Assembly: GCA_050946935.1 (NCBI GenBank) | Contig: JBMNVR010000001.1 | Span: 1 to 64,000 of the forward strand | DNA from: UQRS01 sp050946935 | GTDB lineage: Bacteria > Bacillota > Clostridia > Oscillospirales > Acutalibacteraceae | DNA length: 64,000 nucleotides | Reading direction: 5' to 3' | Part shown: positions 41,982 to 51,505 of the stretch, piece by piece | Numbering within the stretch: position 1 is the first letter of the stretch | Layout: each line of letters begins with the position of its first letter | Position numbers and translations under genes: made by a program | The notes under the pieces: model-generated | Database searches by the model: none | What the model was told of the DNA's origin: nothing | Seen by the model: only the letters and a program-made list of their open reading frames with translations

Positions 41982-42281
41982 TTGATAAAAGCGATTACCT
42001 GCGACCGCGGAGTAAAATTTTGGAACCGAGCTAACATTGAACGGCGCCTGAATTGCGACATTTATTTTACCGATCCATATTGCGCCCGGCAGAAAGGAAC
42101 CAATGAAAATACAAACAATCTGCTGCGGAAGTTTTATCCAAAAGGCAGAAATCTTTCCCGGGTCAGTCCGACTACACTAAAACGAAACCTGGCGTTGATT
42201 AACGCCAGGCTCCGTAAGGTTCTTAACTTTTCTTCTGCTCTTGATTTATGGGATCGTCAACTGTTTAACTGTTGCACTTAG
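41982..42281 (+). pseudogene. IS30-family transposase, C-terminal remnant
   Basis: A ~99-residue frame beginning LIKAITCDRGVKF and containing IYFTDPYCARQKGTNENTNNLL, the end of the DDE core of IS30 transposases: the second Asp (CDRG) and the Glu (TNEN) are kept. The upstream two thirds are absent, cut off right after the MFS terminator, and Glu in the usual DxGxEF is Lys. The sequence after the stop (GTTGCACTTAGTTTGACAAT, 42266-42285) resembles an IS30-type right end. This is an inactive fragment just downstream of gyrA. Confidence 0.88.
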
Positions 42282-42340
42282 TTTGACAATTTACTATATC
42301 ATTAATAAATTGGTTAAATGCAAAACTTTTTGAAAAAGGC

Positions 42341-44896
42341 CTATTCTTCTTCCGGATTTGCGGCCGAATCCAACTCTTCCCCCTCCGGTTCCTGCTCTTC
42401 GGCCGAAACAATCGCCGCGTCGGCCTCCGGCGCCTCGGGCAGAGAGATTTCCTCCTCCTCGCTGTGTGCGGCGCGGGCAATGGTGAGAATGCGCTCACCC
42501 TCCGCAACCCGCATGACCCGAACACCCTTGGCCGGGCGGGCAAAGGTGCTGATCTCGGCAATCGGGATGCGGATGATGACGCCGTCGGAGGAAATCAGGA
42601 TAACATCCTCATCCTCCTCCACCACGCTCATGGCGGCAACGTCGCCATAGCTCGCGGCGCGGTAGTTGATAATCCCCTTGCCGCCGCGGGACTGAGTGCG
42701 GTAATCCTCCGCCAGACTGAGGCGGCCATAGCCGGTTTCGGTCACCGTGAGAAGCTTCGGATTTCCGGTAAAGACAGTCATGCCGACCACCTCGTCTCCA
42801 TCCTTCAGCCGGATGGCTCGCACGCCGCGGGTCACACGGCCCATGGCGCGGGCGTCGCTTTCAGGAAAGCGAATGGCCATGCCTTTTTTGGTGGCCACCA
42901 GAATCTCTTGCCCACTGTCGGAAATCTGGACAAACCGAAGCTCGTCCCCCTCCTCCAGAACGATAGCGATTACGCCGCTCCTGCGGACGTTTTGGAACAT
43001 GCCGAGAGAGGTTCGTTTGATAACCCCTTTGGCCGTCACCATACAAACATAATGCGCATCGTCAAATTCACTCAGCGGCAGCATGATGGTGATTTTCTCC
43101 TCCGGCTGCAGGGGGAGGATGTTAATCAGATTCATCCCCTTGGCGGTTCGCCCGCCCTCGGGAATTTCATAAGCCTTCAGCTTATACACTCGACCCAGGT
43201 TACTGAACATCATGACATAATCGTGAGAGGAGCAGACAAACATCGAGTCGACGTCATCATCTTCCCTCGTCGCCATGCCCATAATGCCTCGGCCGCCGCG
43301 GTGCTGCGCGGCATAGGTATCGGATGGCAGCCGTTTGATATAGCCCTGCTCCGACCGGGTGATGACACATTCCTCCACCGGGATGAGATCCTCAATATCT
43401 ACCTCGCCCGAAACGGCCGTGATTTCGGTCCGCCGGTCGTCCGCAAATTTATCGCGGAGATTGAGGGCCTCGGTCTTGACGATCTCCAGTACACGGGCGT
43501 GATTGGCAAGGATATCCTGCAAATCTTTGATTTTTTCCACCAGGGCGGCCAGCTCTTCCTCAATTTTACTCCGCTCAAGGCCGGTCAGTCGGCCGAGCGG
43601 CATCTGCACGATGGCGGTCGCCTGCACATCATCCAGCGAAAAGCGATCCATCAGGTTCTGCTTGCCCTCCGGGATCGATTTGGAGGCGCGCAGGATCGCA
43701 ATTACCTCGTCGATAAAGTCAAGCGCAATCTTGAGTCCTTCCAGAATGTGCGCACGCTCCTGCGCTTTTTTCAGCTCAAACCGGGTGCGGCGGCTGATAA
43801 TCTCGCATTGGTAATCGATGTAGTTTTGCAGCATCTCCTTCAGGGTGAGAATTTTGGGCTGACCGTCGACCAGCGCCAGCATAATCACACCGAAGGTGGT
43901 TTGCAGTTGGGTGTAGGTGAACAGATGATTCAGCACCACCTGCGGGTTGGCGTTGGCCTTGACGTCGATGACAATGCGGATTCCCTCCCGGTTGGAGTAG
44001 TCGACGATGTCGTCCAGGCCGTCGATCCGCTTCTCATTAATCATATCGTTGATGGATTTGACCAGCATCTGCTTATTAACCATGTAGGGGATTTCCGAAA
44101 CGATAATCTGATAGCGGCCGTTTCGTCCCTCCTCAATCTCGGTCCGGGCGCGCAGGGTGATCTTTCCCCGCCCGGTGGCGTAGGCGGCGCGGATACCCGC
44201 GTGTCCCATAATCAGCGCCCCGGTCGGGAAATCCGGACCCTTGATATACTGGCAGATGTCGGCAAGCTCGGCCTCCGGATTGTCGATCAGGCAACACATG
44301 CCGTCGATCACCTCGCCCAGATTGTGGGGAGGAATGTTGGTTGCCATGCCGACCGCAATGCCCTGAGATCCGTTGACCAAAAGCTGCGGAAACCGCGCCG
44401 GAAGCACCGTCGGCTCCTTCAGCCGGTCATCGTAGTTGGTCATAAAATCGACCGTATCCTTGTCGATATCGTCCAGCATGTGGGTCGAGATTTTGCTCAT
44501 CCGCGCCTCCGTATACCGATAGGCGGCGGCGGGATACCCGTCGATCGAACCGAAGTTGCCGTGTCCGTCGACCAGCATGTACCGAAGAGAGAAATCCTGC
44601 GCCATTCGAACCAGCGCGTCATAGACGCTGGCGTCGCCGTGGGGATGGTACCGGCCGAGAACCGACCCGACCGTGTCGGCGCACTTGCGGTAAGCCTTGT
44701 CCGGGGAAAGTCCGTTTTCATACATGGTGTACAGGATTCTTCTGTGTACCGGCTTTAATCCGTCGCGCACATCGGGCAGTGCGCGGCTGACAATAACCGA
44801 CATCGAGTATTGGAGGAAGCTTTCCTCCACCTCGTCGACAATTTCTACCGGAATGATTTTTTGTTCTTCGTCATTCCATTTGCTTTCTTCACTCAC
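42341..44896 (-). CDS. gyrA: DNA gyrase subunit A
   Basis: An 851-residue topoisomerase subunit. Winged-helix/tower region starts SMSVIVSRALPDVRDGLKPVHRR; the active-site Tyr is Tyr128 in AAYRYTEARM. The quinolone region reads HPHGDASVYDALVRMAQ, with Ala89 where E. coli has Ser83 and Asp93 where it has Asp87. Six C-terminal beta-pinwheel repeats include the GyrA box region (RGGRGIMGM) and RGGKGIINYR. The tail is acidic (Glu-rich, ~805-851). It follows gyrB by 15 bases in the dnaA-to-gyrA block; downstream lies an IS remnant instead of a clear terminator. Confidence 0.96.
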   Translation of the reverse strand: MSEESKWNDEEQKIIPVEIVDEVEESFLQYSMSVIVSRALPDVRDGLKPVHRRILYTMYENGLSPDKAYRKCADTVGSVLGRYHPHGDASVYDALVRMAQDFSLRYMLVDGHGNFGSIDGYPAAAYRYTEARMSKISTHMLDDIDKDTVDFMTNYDDRLKEPTVLPARFPQLLVNGSQGIAVGMATNIPPHNLGEVIDGMCCLIDNPEAELADICQYIKGPDFPTGALIMGHAGIRAAYATGRGKITLRARTEIEEGRNGRYQIIVSEIPYMVNKQMLVKSINDMINEKRIDGLDDIVDYSNREGIRIVIDVKANANPQVVLNHLFTYTQLQTTFGVIMLALVDGQPKILTLKEMLQNYIDYQCEIISRRTRFELKKAQERAHILEGLKIALDFIDEVIAILRASKSIPEGKQNLMDRFSLDDVQATAIVQMPLGRLTGLERSKIEEELAALVEKIKDLQDILANHARVLEIVKTEALNLRDKFADDRRTEITAVSGEVDIEDLIPVEECVITRSEQGYIKRLPSDTYAAQHRGGRGIMGMATREDDDVDSMFVCSSHDYVMMFSNLGRVYKLKAYEIPEGGRTAKGMNLINILPLQPEEKITIMLPLSEFDDAHYVCMVTAKGVIKRTSLGMFQNVRRSGVIAIVLEEGDELRFVQISDSGQEILVATKKGMAIRFPESDARAMGRVTRGVRAIRLKDGDEVVGMTVFTGNPKLLTVTETGYGRLSLAEDYRTQSRGGKGIINYRAASYGDVAAMSVVEEDEDVILISSDGVIIRIPIAEISTFARPAKGVRVMRVAEGERILTIARAAHSEEEEISLPEAPEADAAIVSAEEQEPEGEELDSAANPEEE

Positions 44897-44911
44897 TGCG
44901 TCTCACCTCAC

Positions 44912-46858
44912 TTATATATCCAGATTGTTTGCGTAAACCGCGTTTTCTTCAATAAATTTGCGGCGAGGCTCCACCTCGTCCCCCATCAGGCGGGAGAAAA
45001 CATCGCTCGCCTTTTCGGCGTCGGCCATGGTCACCTTGAGCATGGTGCGGAATTCAGGATCCATGGTCGTCTCCCACAATTGTTCGGCGTCCATCTCACC
45101 AAGACCCTTGTACCGCTGGACGTCGCAATTTCCGTCAAACTGGGCGATATACTTGTCCCGCTCCCCGTCCGAAAAAGCGTAAAAATGCTTCTTTCCCTTA
45201 CTGATACGGAAAAGCGGCGGCTGCGCCAGAAAAATATGTCCCTCTTCAATCAACTGCGGCATATACCGGAAGAAAAAGGTCAGCAGCAGCGTCCGGATAT
45301 GCGAACCGTCGACATCGGCATCGGCCATAACGACGATTTTATTATACCGCAGCTTGGAAATGTCAAAATTATCCCCGATTCCGGTGCCGAGCGCGATAAC
45401 AACCGGCGTCAGCTTGTCGTTGCCGTATACCTTGTCGATTCGTGCCTTCTCTACATTCAGCATTTTTCCCCAGAGAGGCAGAATTGCCTGATAATTGCGG
45501 TCGCGCCCTTTGACGGCCGAGCCGCCGGCGCTGTCTCCCTCGACGATATAAATTTCGGTTTTGGTCGGGTCGTTGGAGATACAGTCGGCCAATTTCTCCG
45601 GCATACGGACCCGCGACATCCCCGATTTGCTACGCTGGAGATCACGGGCCTTTTGCGCCGCCTCTCTCGCGTTGGAGGCCGCCATGGATTTTTCCAATAT
45701 TACCTTAGCGACGGCCGGATTTTCCTCAAGATAATCGCTGAGCTGCTGATTAACAAGGTTATTAACCACCGTACCCATGGAGGTATTTCCAAGCTTTGAC
45801 TTGGTCTGTCCCTCAAACTGGGCGTCCTGCAGCTTGACGCTGATGACCGCCACCAGCCCTTCCTGGATATCCTCCCCCTTCAGATTGGGATCGCTGTCCT
45901 TGAGCATCTTGAACCGGCGGCCGTAATTGTTGATGGTACGGGTCAGTGCGGTTTTAAACGCCGATTCATGCGTACCGCCGTCAACCGTATGAATATTGTT
46001 TGCAAAACTGATAATTTTGGTATCATATCCGTCGTTGAAAAGCAGCGCAATTTCCGCCGCATGTTTTTCCCCGTTTACAGAGAGATAAATCGGTTTCTCA
46101 TGCAGCGGGGTGCGCTTGGATTTTGACATAATAAATTCAACATAGGAACGAATCCCTCCCTCGTAATGGAGGGTGTCGCTGCGCTGCTCCGACTCGCTCG
46201 AGCGGGAGTCGGAGAGGATAATTTTGACCCCGGCGTTGAGGAAGGCCTGCTCCCGCAGCCGGGTCAGCAGGGTGTCATAATCAAAAACTGTCGTATCGGT
46301 AAAAATATCCGGATCCGGCTTGAATGTAACGACCGTTCCAGTCTCCTCCGTGTCACCGATGATGTGCAGCTCATCGATCGGCGTGCCGGTCTCATACCGC
46401 TGGGAGTAACGATGCTTGCCGTCGCGCACCTCCACCTCCAGCCAGGTGGAAAGCGCGTTGACGACCGAAGCGCCAACGCCGTGCAGCCCGCCGGAAACCT
46501 TATACCCGCTGCCACCGAATTTACCGCCGGCATGCAGTACGGTAAAGACAACCGAAACGGTCGGAATGCCCATTTTCGGATGTATTCCTACCGGGATACC
46601 GCGCCCGTTATCCGTAACCCGAATGATGTCGCCTTCCAAAATCTCCACCTGAATGGTATCACAGTAACCGGCCAGCGTCTCGTCGATCGCGTTATCGACA
46701 ATTTCATACACAAGATGATGGAGTCCTCGTTCTCCGGTTGAGCCGATATACATACCCGGCCGCTTTTTGACGGCCTCCAGTCCCTCAAGCACCTGTATGG
46801 AATTTTCATCATAACTTTCGGTTACCTGCGTGGAAATATCTTTTTCTAAATTCTCCAC
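44912..46858 (-). CDS. gyrB: DNA gyrase subunit B
   Basis: A 648-residue GHKL ATPase subunit. EIVDNAIDETLAGYC binds ATP/Mg, VTDNGRGIPVGIHPK is the GHKL G1 motif, GGLHGVGASVVNALS is the ATP lid; the TOPRIM motifs are EIYIVEGDSAGGSAVKGRD and VMADADVDGSHIRTLLL. With GyrA it introduces negative supercoils. It lies 18 bases after remB. Confidence 0.97.
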   Translation of the reverse strand: MENLEKDISTQVTESYDENSIQVLEGLEAVKKRPGMYIGSTGERGLHHLVYEIVDNAIDETLAGYCDTIQVEILEGDIIRVTDNGRGIPVGIHPKMGIPTVSVVFTVLHAGGKFGGSGYKVSGGLHGVGASVVNALSTWLEVEVRDGKHRYSQRYETGTPIDELHIIGDTEETGTVVTFKPDPDIFTDTTVFDYDTLLTRLREQAFLNAGVKIILSDSRSSESEQRSDTLHYEGGIRSYVEFIMSKSKRTPLHEKPIYLSVNGEKHAAEIALLFNDGYDTKIISFANNIHTVDGGTHESAFKTALTRTINNYGRRFKMLKDSDPNLKGEDIQEGLVAVISVKLQDAQFEGQTKSKLGNTSMGTVVNNLVNQQLSDYLEENPAVAKVILEKSMAASNAREAAQKARDLQRSKSGMSRVRMPEKLADCISNDPTKTEIYIVEGDSAGGSAVKGRDRNYQAILPLWGKMLNVEKARIDKVYGNDKLTPVVIALGTGIGDNFDISKLRYNKIVVMADADVDGSHIRTLLLTFFFRYMPQLIEEGHIFLAQPPLFRISKGKKHFYAFSDGERDKYIAQFDGNCDVQRYKGLGEMDAEQLWETTMDPEFRTMLKVTMADAEKASDVFSRLMGDEVEPRRKFIEENAVYANNLDI

Positions 46859-46876
46859 AATTTTTATCCTCCCATT

Positions 46877-47131
46877 CTATAACGCCCGGCCGCGCAGGGT
46901 TGTGCTGGCTAACTGTGAAATATAAACCCGCCTGCCGCTGGGCCGCGTTTCATCCTTACACACAACGAAAGATTTCGGCAGCTCATAGGTAACGTTGACC
47001 ACATCGCCTAATTTTTCCGCTTCGGCCAGATAGGTTCGCGTATTCTTCGATACTGTAGCGGTGTCCAGATCAAAAATACCCAGAATATCCCGCTTCAAAA
47101 CAATCGTATCCGCGCCGAGATGAATATACAT
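46877..47131 (-). CDS. remB: RemB-like (DUF370) regulator
   Basis: An 84-residue protein: MYIHLGADTIVLKRDILGIFDLDTA, split by known family features such as the conserved HLG and FDLDTATVSK, then a beta-rich half ending SRVYISQLAS-like (RRVYISQLAST). DUF370 proteins (Bacillus YaaB/RemB, RemA) form ring-shaped DNA-binding assemblies controlling biofilm matrix genes. The recF-remB-gyrB order is conserved in Firmicutes. Confidence 0.88.
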   Translation of the reverse strand: MYIHLGADTIVLKRDILGIFDLDTATVSKNTRTYLAEAEKLGDVVNVTYELPKSFVVCKDETRPSGRRVYISQLASTTLRGRAL

Positions 47132-47163
47132 AATCCGCCTGCTCCTTTTTTAAAGCGCCCTTT

Positions 47164-48261
47164 TTATCGTTCGGAAATTCGACCGTTTTCCATATGAAAT
47201 ACTTTTCCTTTCGCAAGCGTTTCAACCGGGCCTGGATCACAGCAGGTGATAAAAACCTGCCACCCCCCAATGTGATTGAGAATATATTCCTGCCTTGAAA
47301 GGTCCAGCTCGCTCATCACATCGTCGAGGAGGGCGACCGGCTGTTCTCCGGTTGTTTCGCGTAAAACCTCCGCCTCTGCAAGCTTTAAGGCCAGTACGGC
47401 CGAGCGTTTTTGTCCCTGCGAGCCAAAGGCGCGCACCGGCCGCGTATTGATCAAGATGTCCATATCATCCCGATGCGGCCCGACCGAGGTCGCGCCGGTC
47501 TGCATATCATTTTCCCGTGAGCGGGAGAGCGCCTCCAGCAAGGCGGCGGCATTTTGGCGTTCATCCTCCGAACAGATTTCCGCTTTCGACTGATAGGATA
47601 TCTGTAAATTTTCCTTTCCACCCGCGATACCGGCATAAATTTCCGGTGCGTATTTGCAAAGAGTATGCAGATACCGCAGTCGGTAGCGGATAATCCGACC
47701 GCCAAACCCGGCAATTGAATTTTCAAAAATAGAAATAAGATCAAAAATTTCAGGATGAAATTTTGCATCCCGCAAAGCACTGTTGCGTTGCTGTACCGCG
47801 CGATAATATCTACGCTGTAAATCTATATATTTCGGATAAATCTGACTGATAGCGGCATCCATAAATTTTCGCCGGATTTCCGGTCCGTTTTCCACAAGCT
47901 TTAAATGCAGAGGAGAAAAAACAACCGCGTGAAATGCGCCGGCCAACTCGCTGGCCTGTTTTTTTTCAACTCCATTGAGGATAAACTCCCGCTTTTGGCC
48001 AAGATGAAGCTCGGCCTCCTGCATCCGATCCTCCCCAAAAAAGCGCAGTCTGATTTTCGCATTTTCCCGTCCGAAAGCAGGAAGTTCCCCTTCCTTCGAT
48101 CCGCGAAAACTTTTTCCTCCGGTAAACAGCCAGACAGCCTCAATCAAATTGGTTTTTCCCTGTGCATTGTCGCCGTAAATGACGTTCACTCCCGGATCGG
48201 CCGCAATTTCACACGGTTCCAAATTTCGAAACCCTTCACAGAATAAATCTACAACCTGCAT
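47164..48261 (-). CDS. recF: DNA replication and repair protein RecF
   Basis: A 365-residue SMC-like ATPase: VIYGDNAQGKTNLIEAVW is the Walker A, SQGQKRSAVLALKLAEA the signature, VALLDDVMSELD the Walker B. It loads RecA at gaps with RecO and RecR. It begins 3 bases after the S4-domain gene stop and is in the standard dnaA-dnaN-S4-recF order. Confidence 0.95.
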   Translation of the reverse strand: MQVVDLFCEGFRNLEPCEIAADPGVNVIYGDNAQGKTNLIEAVWLFTGGKSFRGSKEGELPAFGRENAKIRLRFFGEDRMQEAELHLGQKREFILNGVEKKQASELAGAFHAVVFSPLHLKLVENGPEIRRKFMDAAISQIYPKYIDLQRRYYRAVQQRNSALRDAKFHPEIFDLISIFENSIAGFGGRIIRYRLRYLHTLCKYAPEIYAGIAGGKENLQISYQSKAEICSEDERQNAAALLEALSRSRENDMQTGATSVGPHRDDMDILINTRPVRAFGSQGQKRSAVLALKLAEAEVLRETTGEQPVALLDDVMSELDLSRQEYILNHIGGWQVFITCCDPGPVETLAKGKVFHMENGRISER

Positions 48262-48264
48262 AAG

Positions 48265-48477
48265 CTACACAATTTGAAAAGCCGCATCGGCATATTCAAT
48301 CCTGTCCCCCGTGCGCAACTTTTTTCCGCGCTGAAGACAAACCTCTCCATTCACGCACACTTCACCGCTCTGGATGACAAACTTGGCGTGTCCGCCGGTG
48401 GATACAACACCTTCAAATTTCATCAAATCATCCAAACGGATAAATTCCGACTGAATCGCCACTTCTTTAACCTTCAT
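48265..48477 (-). CDS. yaaA: S4-domain RNA-binding protein (YaaA)
   Basis: A 70-residue single S4 domain: FIRLDDLMKFEGVVSTGGHAK and VCVNGEVCLQRGKKLRTGD. It overlaps dnaN by 11 bases at its start. The role of this small origin-linked protein in Firmicutes is only partly known; links to ribosome assembly have been proposed. Confidence 0.9.
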   Translation of the reverse strand: MKVKEVAIQSEFIRLDDLMKFEGVVSTGGHAKFVIQSGEVCVNGEVCLQRGKKLRTGDRIEYADAAFQIV

Positions 48478-49573
48478 TCTTTAACCTCATCGGCATAACC
48501 ATAAAGGTAAAGGCCGTACCGCTCACCGGCTTTACAATCATCGGCGCGAAAGAACCATTGAATTCAAGCAAAACCTCATCCGTTTCAGCCGCACGGAGGG
48601 CGTCCAGCAAATATTTATTATTAAAACCAATTTCGATCGGCGCACCGTCCAGATTGATAGCGCAATAATCCTCCGCCTTGCCCATAGAAGTCACACAGCT
48701 AATATCCATAATATCATCTTTAATATTACAGCGCAGAGGACTTTTCAGCCGATCATTGATTACAAGTGAAATTCGCTCGACTGTGTCGATCAGATTTCGG
48801 GTATCCACCCGTACCGTGGAGGCAAAAACCTTTGGCACGGTGTTTTCATAATCGATGAATTCACCATCAAGCAGCCGAGAAATCAAAATAAAATTTCCAA
48901 TTTCAAAGCTGATATGCCGCCGTCCGACATTGATGACGACCGGCTCCTCCTCATCCGAAATAATTTTGATCGCTTCGCCAACCGCGCTGCCGGTAGCGAT
49001 AAATTTGATCGTTTCCTGTGAAGCAACATTCTCCTCCCGCACGGCGAGACGAAACCCGTCGACCGCAACCAAACGGAGAATCCCGTCCTTCATATCAAAC
49101 AGTATACCTGTGTGCACAGGCTTTGCATCGCTGACCGCCACGGCAAAAATCGTCTGCCGCACCATGCTTTTCAGCGTTTCTCCCGAGAGTTCAAGCCGTT
49201 TGCTTTCACTTAAAGAGGGAATTTCCGGAAATTCAGAGGTATCCATTCCCATAATATCAAATTTAGCCGAACCGCTTTCAATATGACAAATGTTCTTCTC
49301 ATCAACAGAGAGGGTAACTTCCTCTCCCGGGAGACGGCGTACAATATCGCAAAGCAGGTGGGCATTGATGATGATTTCCCCGCTCTCCATAATCCGTGCA
49401 TCGAGGGTTGTAGTCATACCGATCTCTAAATTATAAGAAACCAATTTAATTCGTTCCTCTTCTGTCAGGATCATGATTCCTTCCAAAGCCGGAATAGTTG
49501 ATTTGGTGGAAACTGCCCGGGCCACATGGGTAATTGCCTCGTTAAAAGCTTTTCGATCCAATATAATTTTCAT
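48467..49573 (-). CDS. dnaN: DNA polymerase III beta sliding clamp
   Basis: A 368-residue ring-forming clamp with three repeated domains: KAFNEAITHVARAVSTKSTIPALEG at the start of the first, and a C-terminal FAPMIVKPVSGTAFTFMVMPMRL matching the usual VMPMR ending. It tethers replicative polymerase and repair proteins to DNA. It is separated from dnaA by an unusually AT-rich 319-base gap. Confidence 0.97.
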   Translation of the reverse strand: MKIILDRKAFNEAITHVARAVSTKSTIPALEGIMILTEEERIKLVSYNLEIGMTTTLDARIMESGEIIINAHLLCDIVRRLPGEEVTLSVDEKNICHIESGSAKFDIMGMDTSEFPEIPSLSESKRLELSGETLKSMVRQTIFAVAVSDAKPVHTGILFDMKDGILRLVAVDGFRLAVREENVASQETIKFIATGSAVGEAIKIISDEEEPVVINVGRRHISFEIGNFILISRLLDGEFIDYENTVPKVFASTVRVDTRNLIDTVERISLVINDRLKSPLRCNIKDDIMDISCVTSMGKAEDYCAINLDGAPIEIGFNNKYLLDALRAAETDEVLLEFNGSFAPMIVKPVSGTAFTFMVMPMRLKNEG

Positions 49574-49892
49574 GCAATATCATCTCCCAATTCAGGTGAT
49601 TCAAATTTATGCGGATTTTGATAAAGATAGCTGTTTGCGCTTTTGAATGATTATAGATATTCGTAGTAATCGTAGGGAAGGTGGAAAAGTTAAAATCATG
49701 TAAAAAGAAAGATAATCTGCGGATTTTTCCGCTTTTTTCCCTGTGGATTGCGCTTTTATAAAAAAGATAAAAAAACAGAAAAATATTTTTTTAAACAGAG
49801 GTGTTTATAAATGTTTAAACATTCCAGTTGAAAAAAGGGAAAAAATCCGAATTATGTAAAGTCATGGTAACCAAAAGGATAAATAAAATTGT
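49574..49892. other. AT-rich dnaA-dnaN spacer, candidate origin segment
   Basis: No gene. The part from 49700 to 49870 is almost only A and T with long A/T runs. Degenerate DnaA-box-like 9-mers occur at 49680-49688 (GGTGGAAAA) and 49742-49750 (TGTGGATTG), with a further TGTGGATTG just inside dnaA at 49942-49950; none is the exact TGTGGATAA. In Bacillus this spacer holds the unwinding part of oriC, so an origin function is possible. Confidence 0.45.
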
Positions 49893-51224
49893 TTATATAT
49901 CCTGAAGATTTTTGATAATATCATCTACAATCTCTTTTTCATGTGGATTGCTTTTCAATATCGATTCAATTTTTCCAAGACTGTACACTACGGTAGAATG
50001 GTCGATAGAGAAGATTTCCCCGATTTTTTTCTGTGTCAGGGTCATCATGGATCGGGTAATATAAATTGCCACCTGTCTTGCAAATACGATGGGGCCGTTT
50101 TTCTTTTTGGAAAGAATGTCGTTTTCACTGACCGAATAGGTGCGCGCAACCTCTGAAATAATTTTATCGGCCGTGATGGGATCGGAAATTTCGTTGCTTT
50201 TGATGTCCCGAATAACCGTGCGTGCCATAGAAAGGTCAACTTTTCCGCCTTCGATATTAATATGCGCTTGAAAATTTTTGACGACCCCTTCAAGCTGGCG
50301 GATGTTGTTCTTAACCTGTTCCGCAACATAATAAACGACGTCGTCATTCAGTTCCAGACCGAAATTTTCAGCCTTGCGTTTGATGATGCCGACCCGGGTT
50401 TCAAAATCCGGGGGCGCTATATCGGTCAGCAAAGCCCCTTCAAACCGGTAGCGGATGCGTTCATCCAGCGTTTTGATATCTTTCGGCGGTCGGTCGGAGG
50501 TTAAAACAATCTGCTTGTCGTTTTGCAGTAAGGTGTTAAAGGTATTGAAAAATTCTTCCTGCGTGGATTCTTTTCCGGCGATAAATTGAATGTCGTCCAT
50601 CATCAGAACGTCAATATCGCGATACCGGTTGCGAAAAGCGGTGACTGCGTCCCGATTAAAGTGCAGGGCAGAGATCAATTCGTTTGTGAAATCCTCCGTC
50701 CGGACGTAAAGCTGCTTTTTTTCCGGAAATTTTTCTTTAATCCGATTGTGAATAGCTAAAAGAAGATGCGTTTTTCCAACGCCGGAATTTCCATAGATGA
50801 ACAAAGGATTGTATGCCGCTGACGGTCGCTCGGCGACGGCGAGTGCTGCCGCGTGCGCAAAGCTGTTGGAAGAACCGACAATAAAATTTTCAAAGGAATA
50901 ATTTGAATCGGTCAGGGTAAAATTCACCGACGGCTTTATGGGAGATTCTGCTTCCCCCTCCGTTTCGCGCACGACGAATTTCAATTTGATTGAAAAACCG
51001 AGAATATCTTCAAAACATTCCTCCAGCAGAGCGCAATAATTCTGCTTGACAATGTTCATCTTAAATTCCGAATTGATCGCCATGGTAACTTCATTATTTT
51101 CCAAAGAGACCGGCCGCAGAATTTTGATCCAGGTATTGTATCCCGGTTCGGACAAACGACCCTCTAAAATAAAGCTTTTGCATTTATCGCAGACTAAATC
51201 CCATACGTCGTTGATAGAGTCCAT
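49893..51224 (-). CDS. dnaA: chromosomal replication initiator DnaA
   Basis: A 443-residue initiator. An N-terminal domain I (~1-80) is followed by a short linker, then the AAA+ domain with FIYGNSGVGKTHLLLAI (Walker A), DVLMMDDIQF (Walker B) and LTSDRPPKDI (sensor/box VII region). The C-terminal domain IV contains FARQVAIYITRSMMTLTQKK and DHSTVVYSLGKIE, the DNA-reading helices. It starts replication at oriC. Start ATG 51224 with GAAAGGAATG upstream; promoter at 51280. Confidence 0.97.
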   Translation of the reverse strand: MDSINDVWDLVCDKCKSFILEGRLSEPGYNTWIKILRPVSLENNEVTMAINSEFKMNIVKQNYCALLEECFEDILGFSIKLKFVVRETEGEAESPIKPSVNFTLTDSNYSFENFIVGSSNSFAHAAALAVAERPSAAYNPLFIYGNSGVGKTHLLLAIHNRIKEKFPEKKQLYVRTEDFTNELISALHFNRDAVTAFRNRYRDIDVLMMDDIQFIAGKESTQEEFFNTFNTLLQNDKQIVLTSDRPPKDIKTLDERIRYRFEGALLTDIAPPDFETRVGIIKRKAENFGLELNDDVVYYVAEQVKNNIRQLEGVVKNFQAHINIEGGKVDLSMARTVIRDIKSNEISDPITADKIISEVARTYSVSENDILSKKKNGPIVFARQVAIYITRSMMTLTQKKIGEIFSIDHSTVVYSLGKIESILKSNPHEKEIVDDIIKNLQDI

Positions 51225-51279
51225 TTTGATTTTTTCATTCCTTTCGAAGGGGGCTTTTTGGATTATTTTTATCTAATAA

Positions 51280-51308
51280 AGTATAGCATAAAATCCGTAT
51301 GAATACAA
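51280..51308 (-). promoter_or_regulatory. dnaA promoter
   Basis: Minus-strand TATACT preceded by TGC (extended -10), 17-base spacer, TTGTAT. Transcription would start ~45 bases upstream of the dnaA ATG. Confidence 0.65.
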
Positions 51309-51408
51309 GCAAAACCAGGTTTAAAAGGGTAGAATATTTAGAATTTCTGACTTTTTGCGATAAAAGAAGAAATATCTGAAAACCAAATCAAAAAATATTG
51401 ATTTCAAC

Positions 51409-51433
51409 GATTCAAAATCACATGTTTTGAATC
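51409..51433. repeat. GATTCAAAA inverted repeat upstream of dnaA
   Basis: Perfect 9-base arms GATTCAAAA and TTTTGAATC around a 7-base loop; a third arm copy lies at 51515-51523. It could be a regulator site or an origin element. Confidence 0.5.
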
Positions 51434-51483
51434 ATTGAAGTATTTGGTGGCTATGCGAAAACCTGCATAATTTTTCACGTAAA

Positions 51484-51505
51484 AAACCGGAAATTTTAAA
51501 CCGGT
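51484..51505 (-). terminator. terminator of the 51.6-52.4 kb membrane-protein gene
   Basis: Minus-strand ACCGG / CCGGTTTTTT hairpin; it isolates that gene from dnaA. Confidence 0.65.

Noticed and set aside
42464..44758. Plus-strand open frame of 764 codons opposite gyrA
   Set aside because: Antisense shadow of gyrA with His/Asp/Arg-rich composition and no domain.
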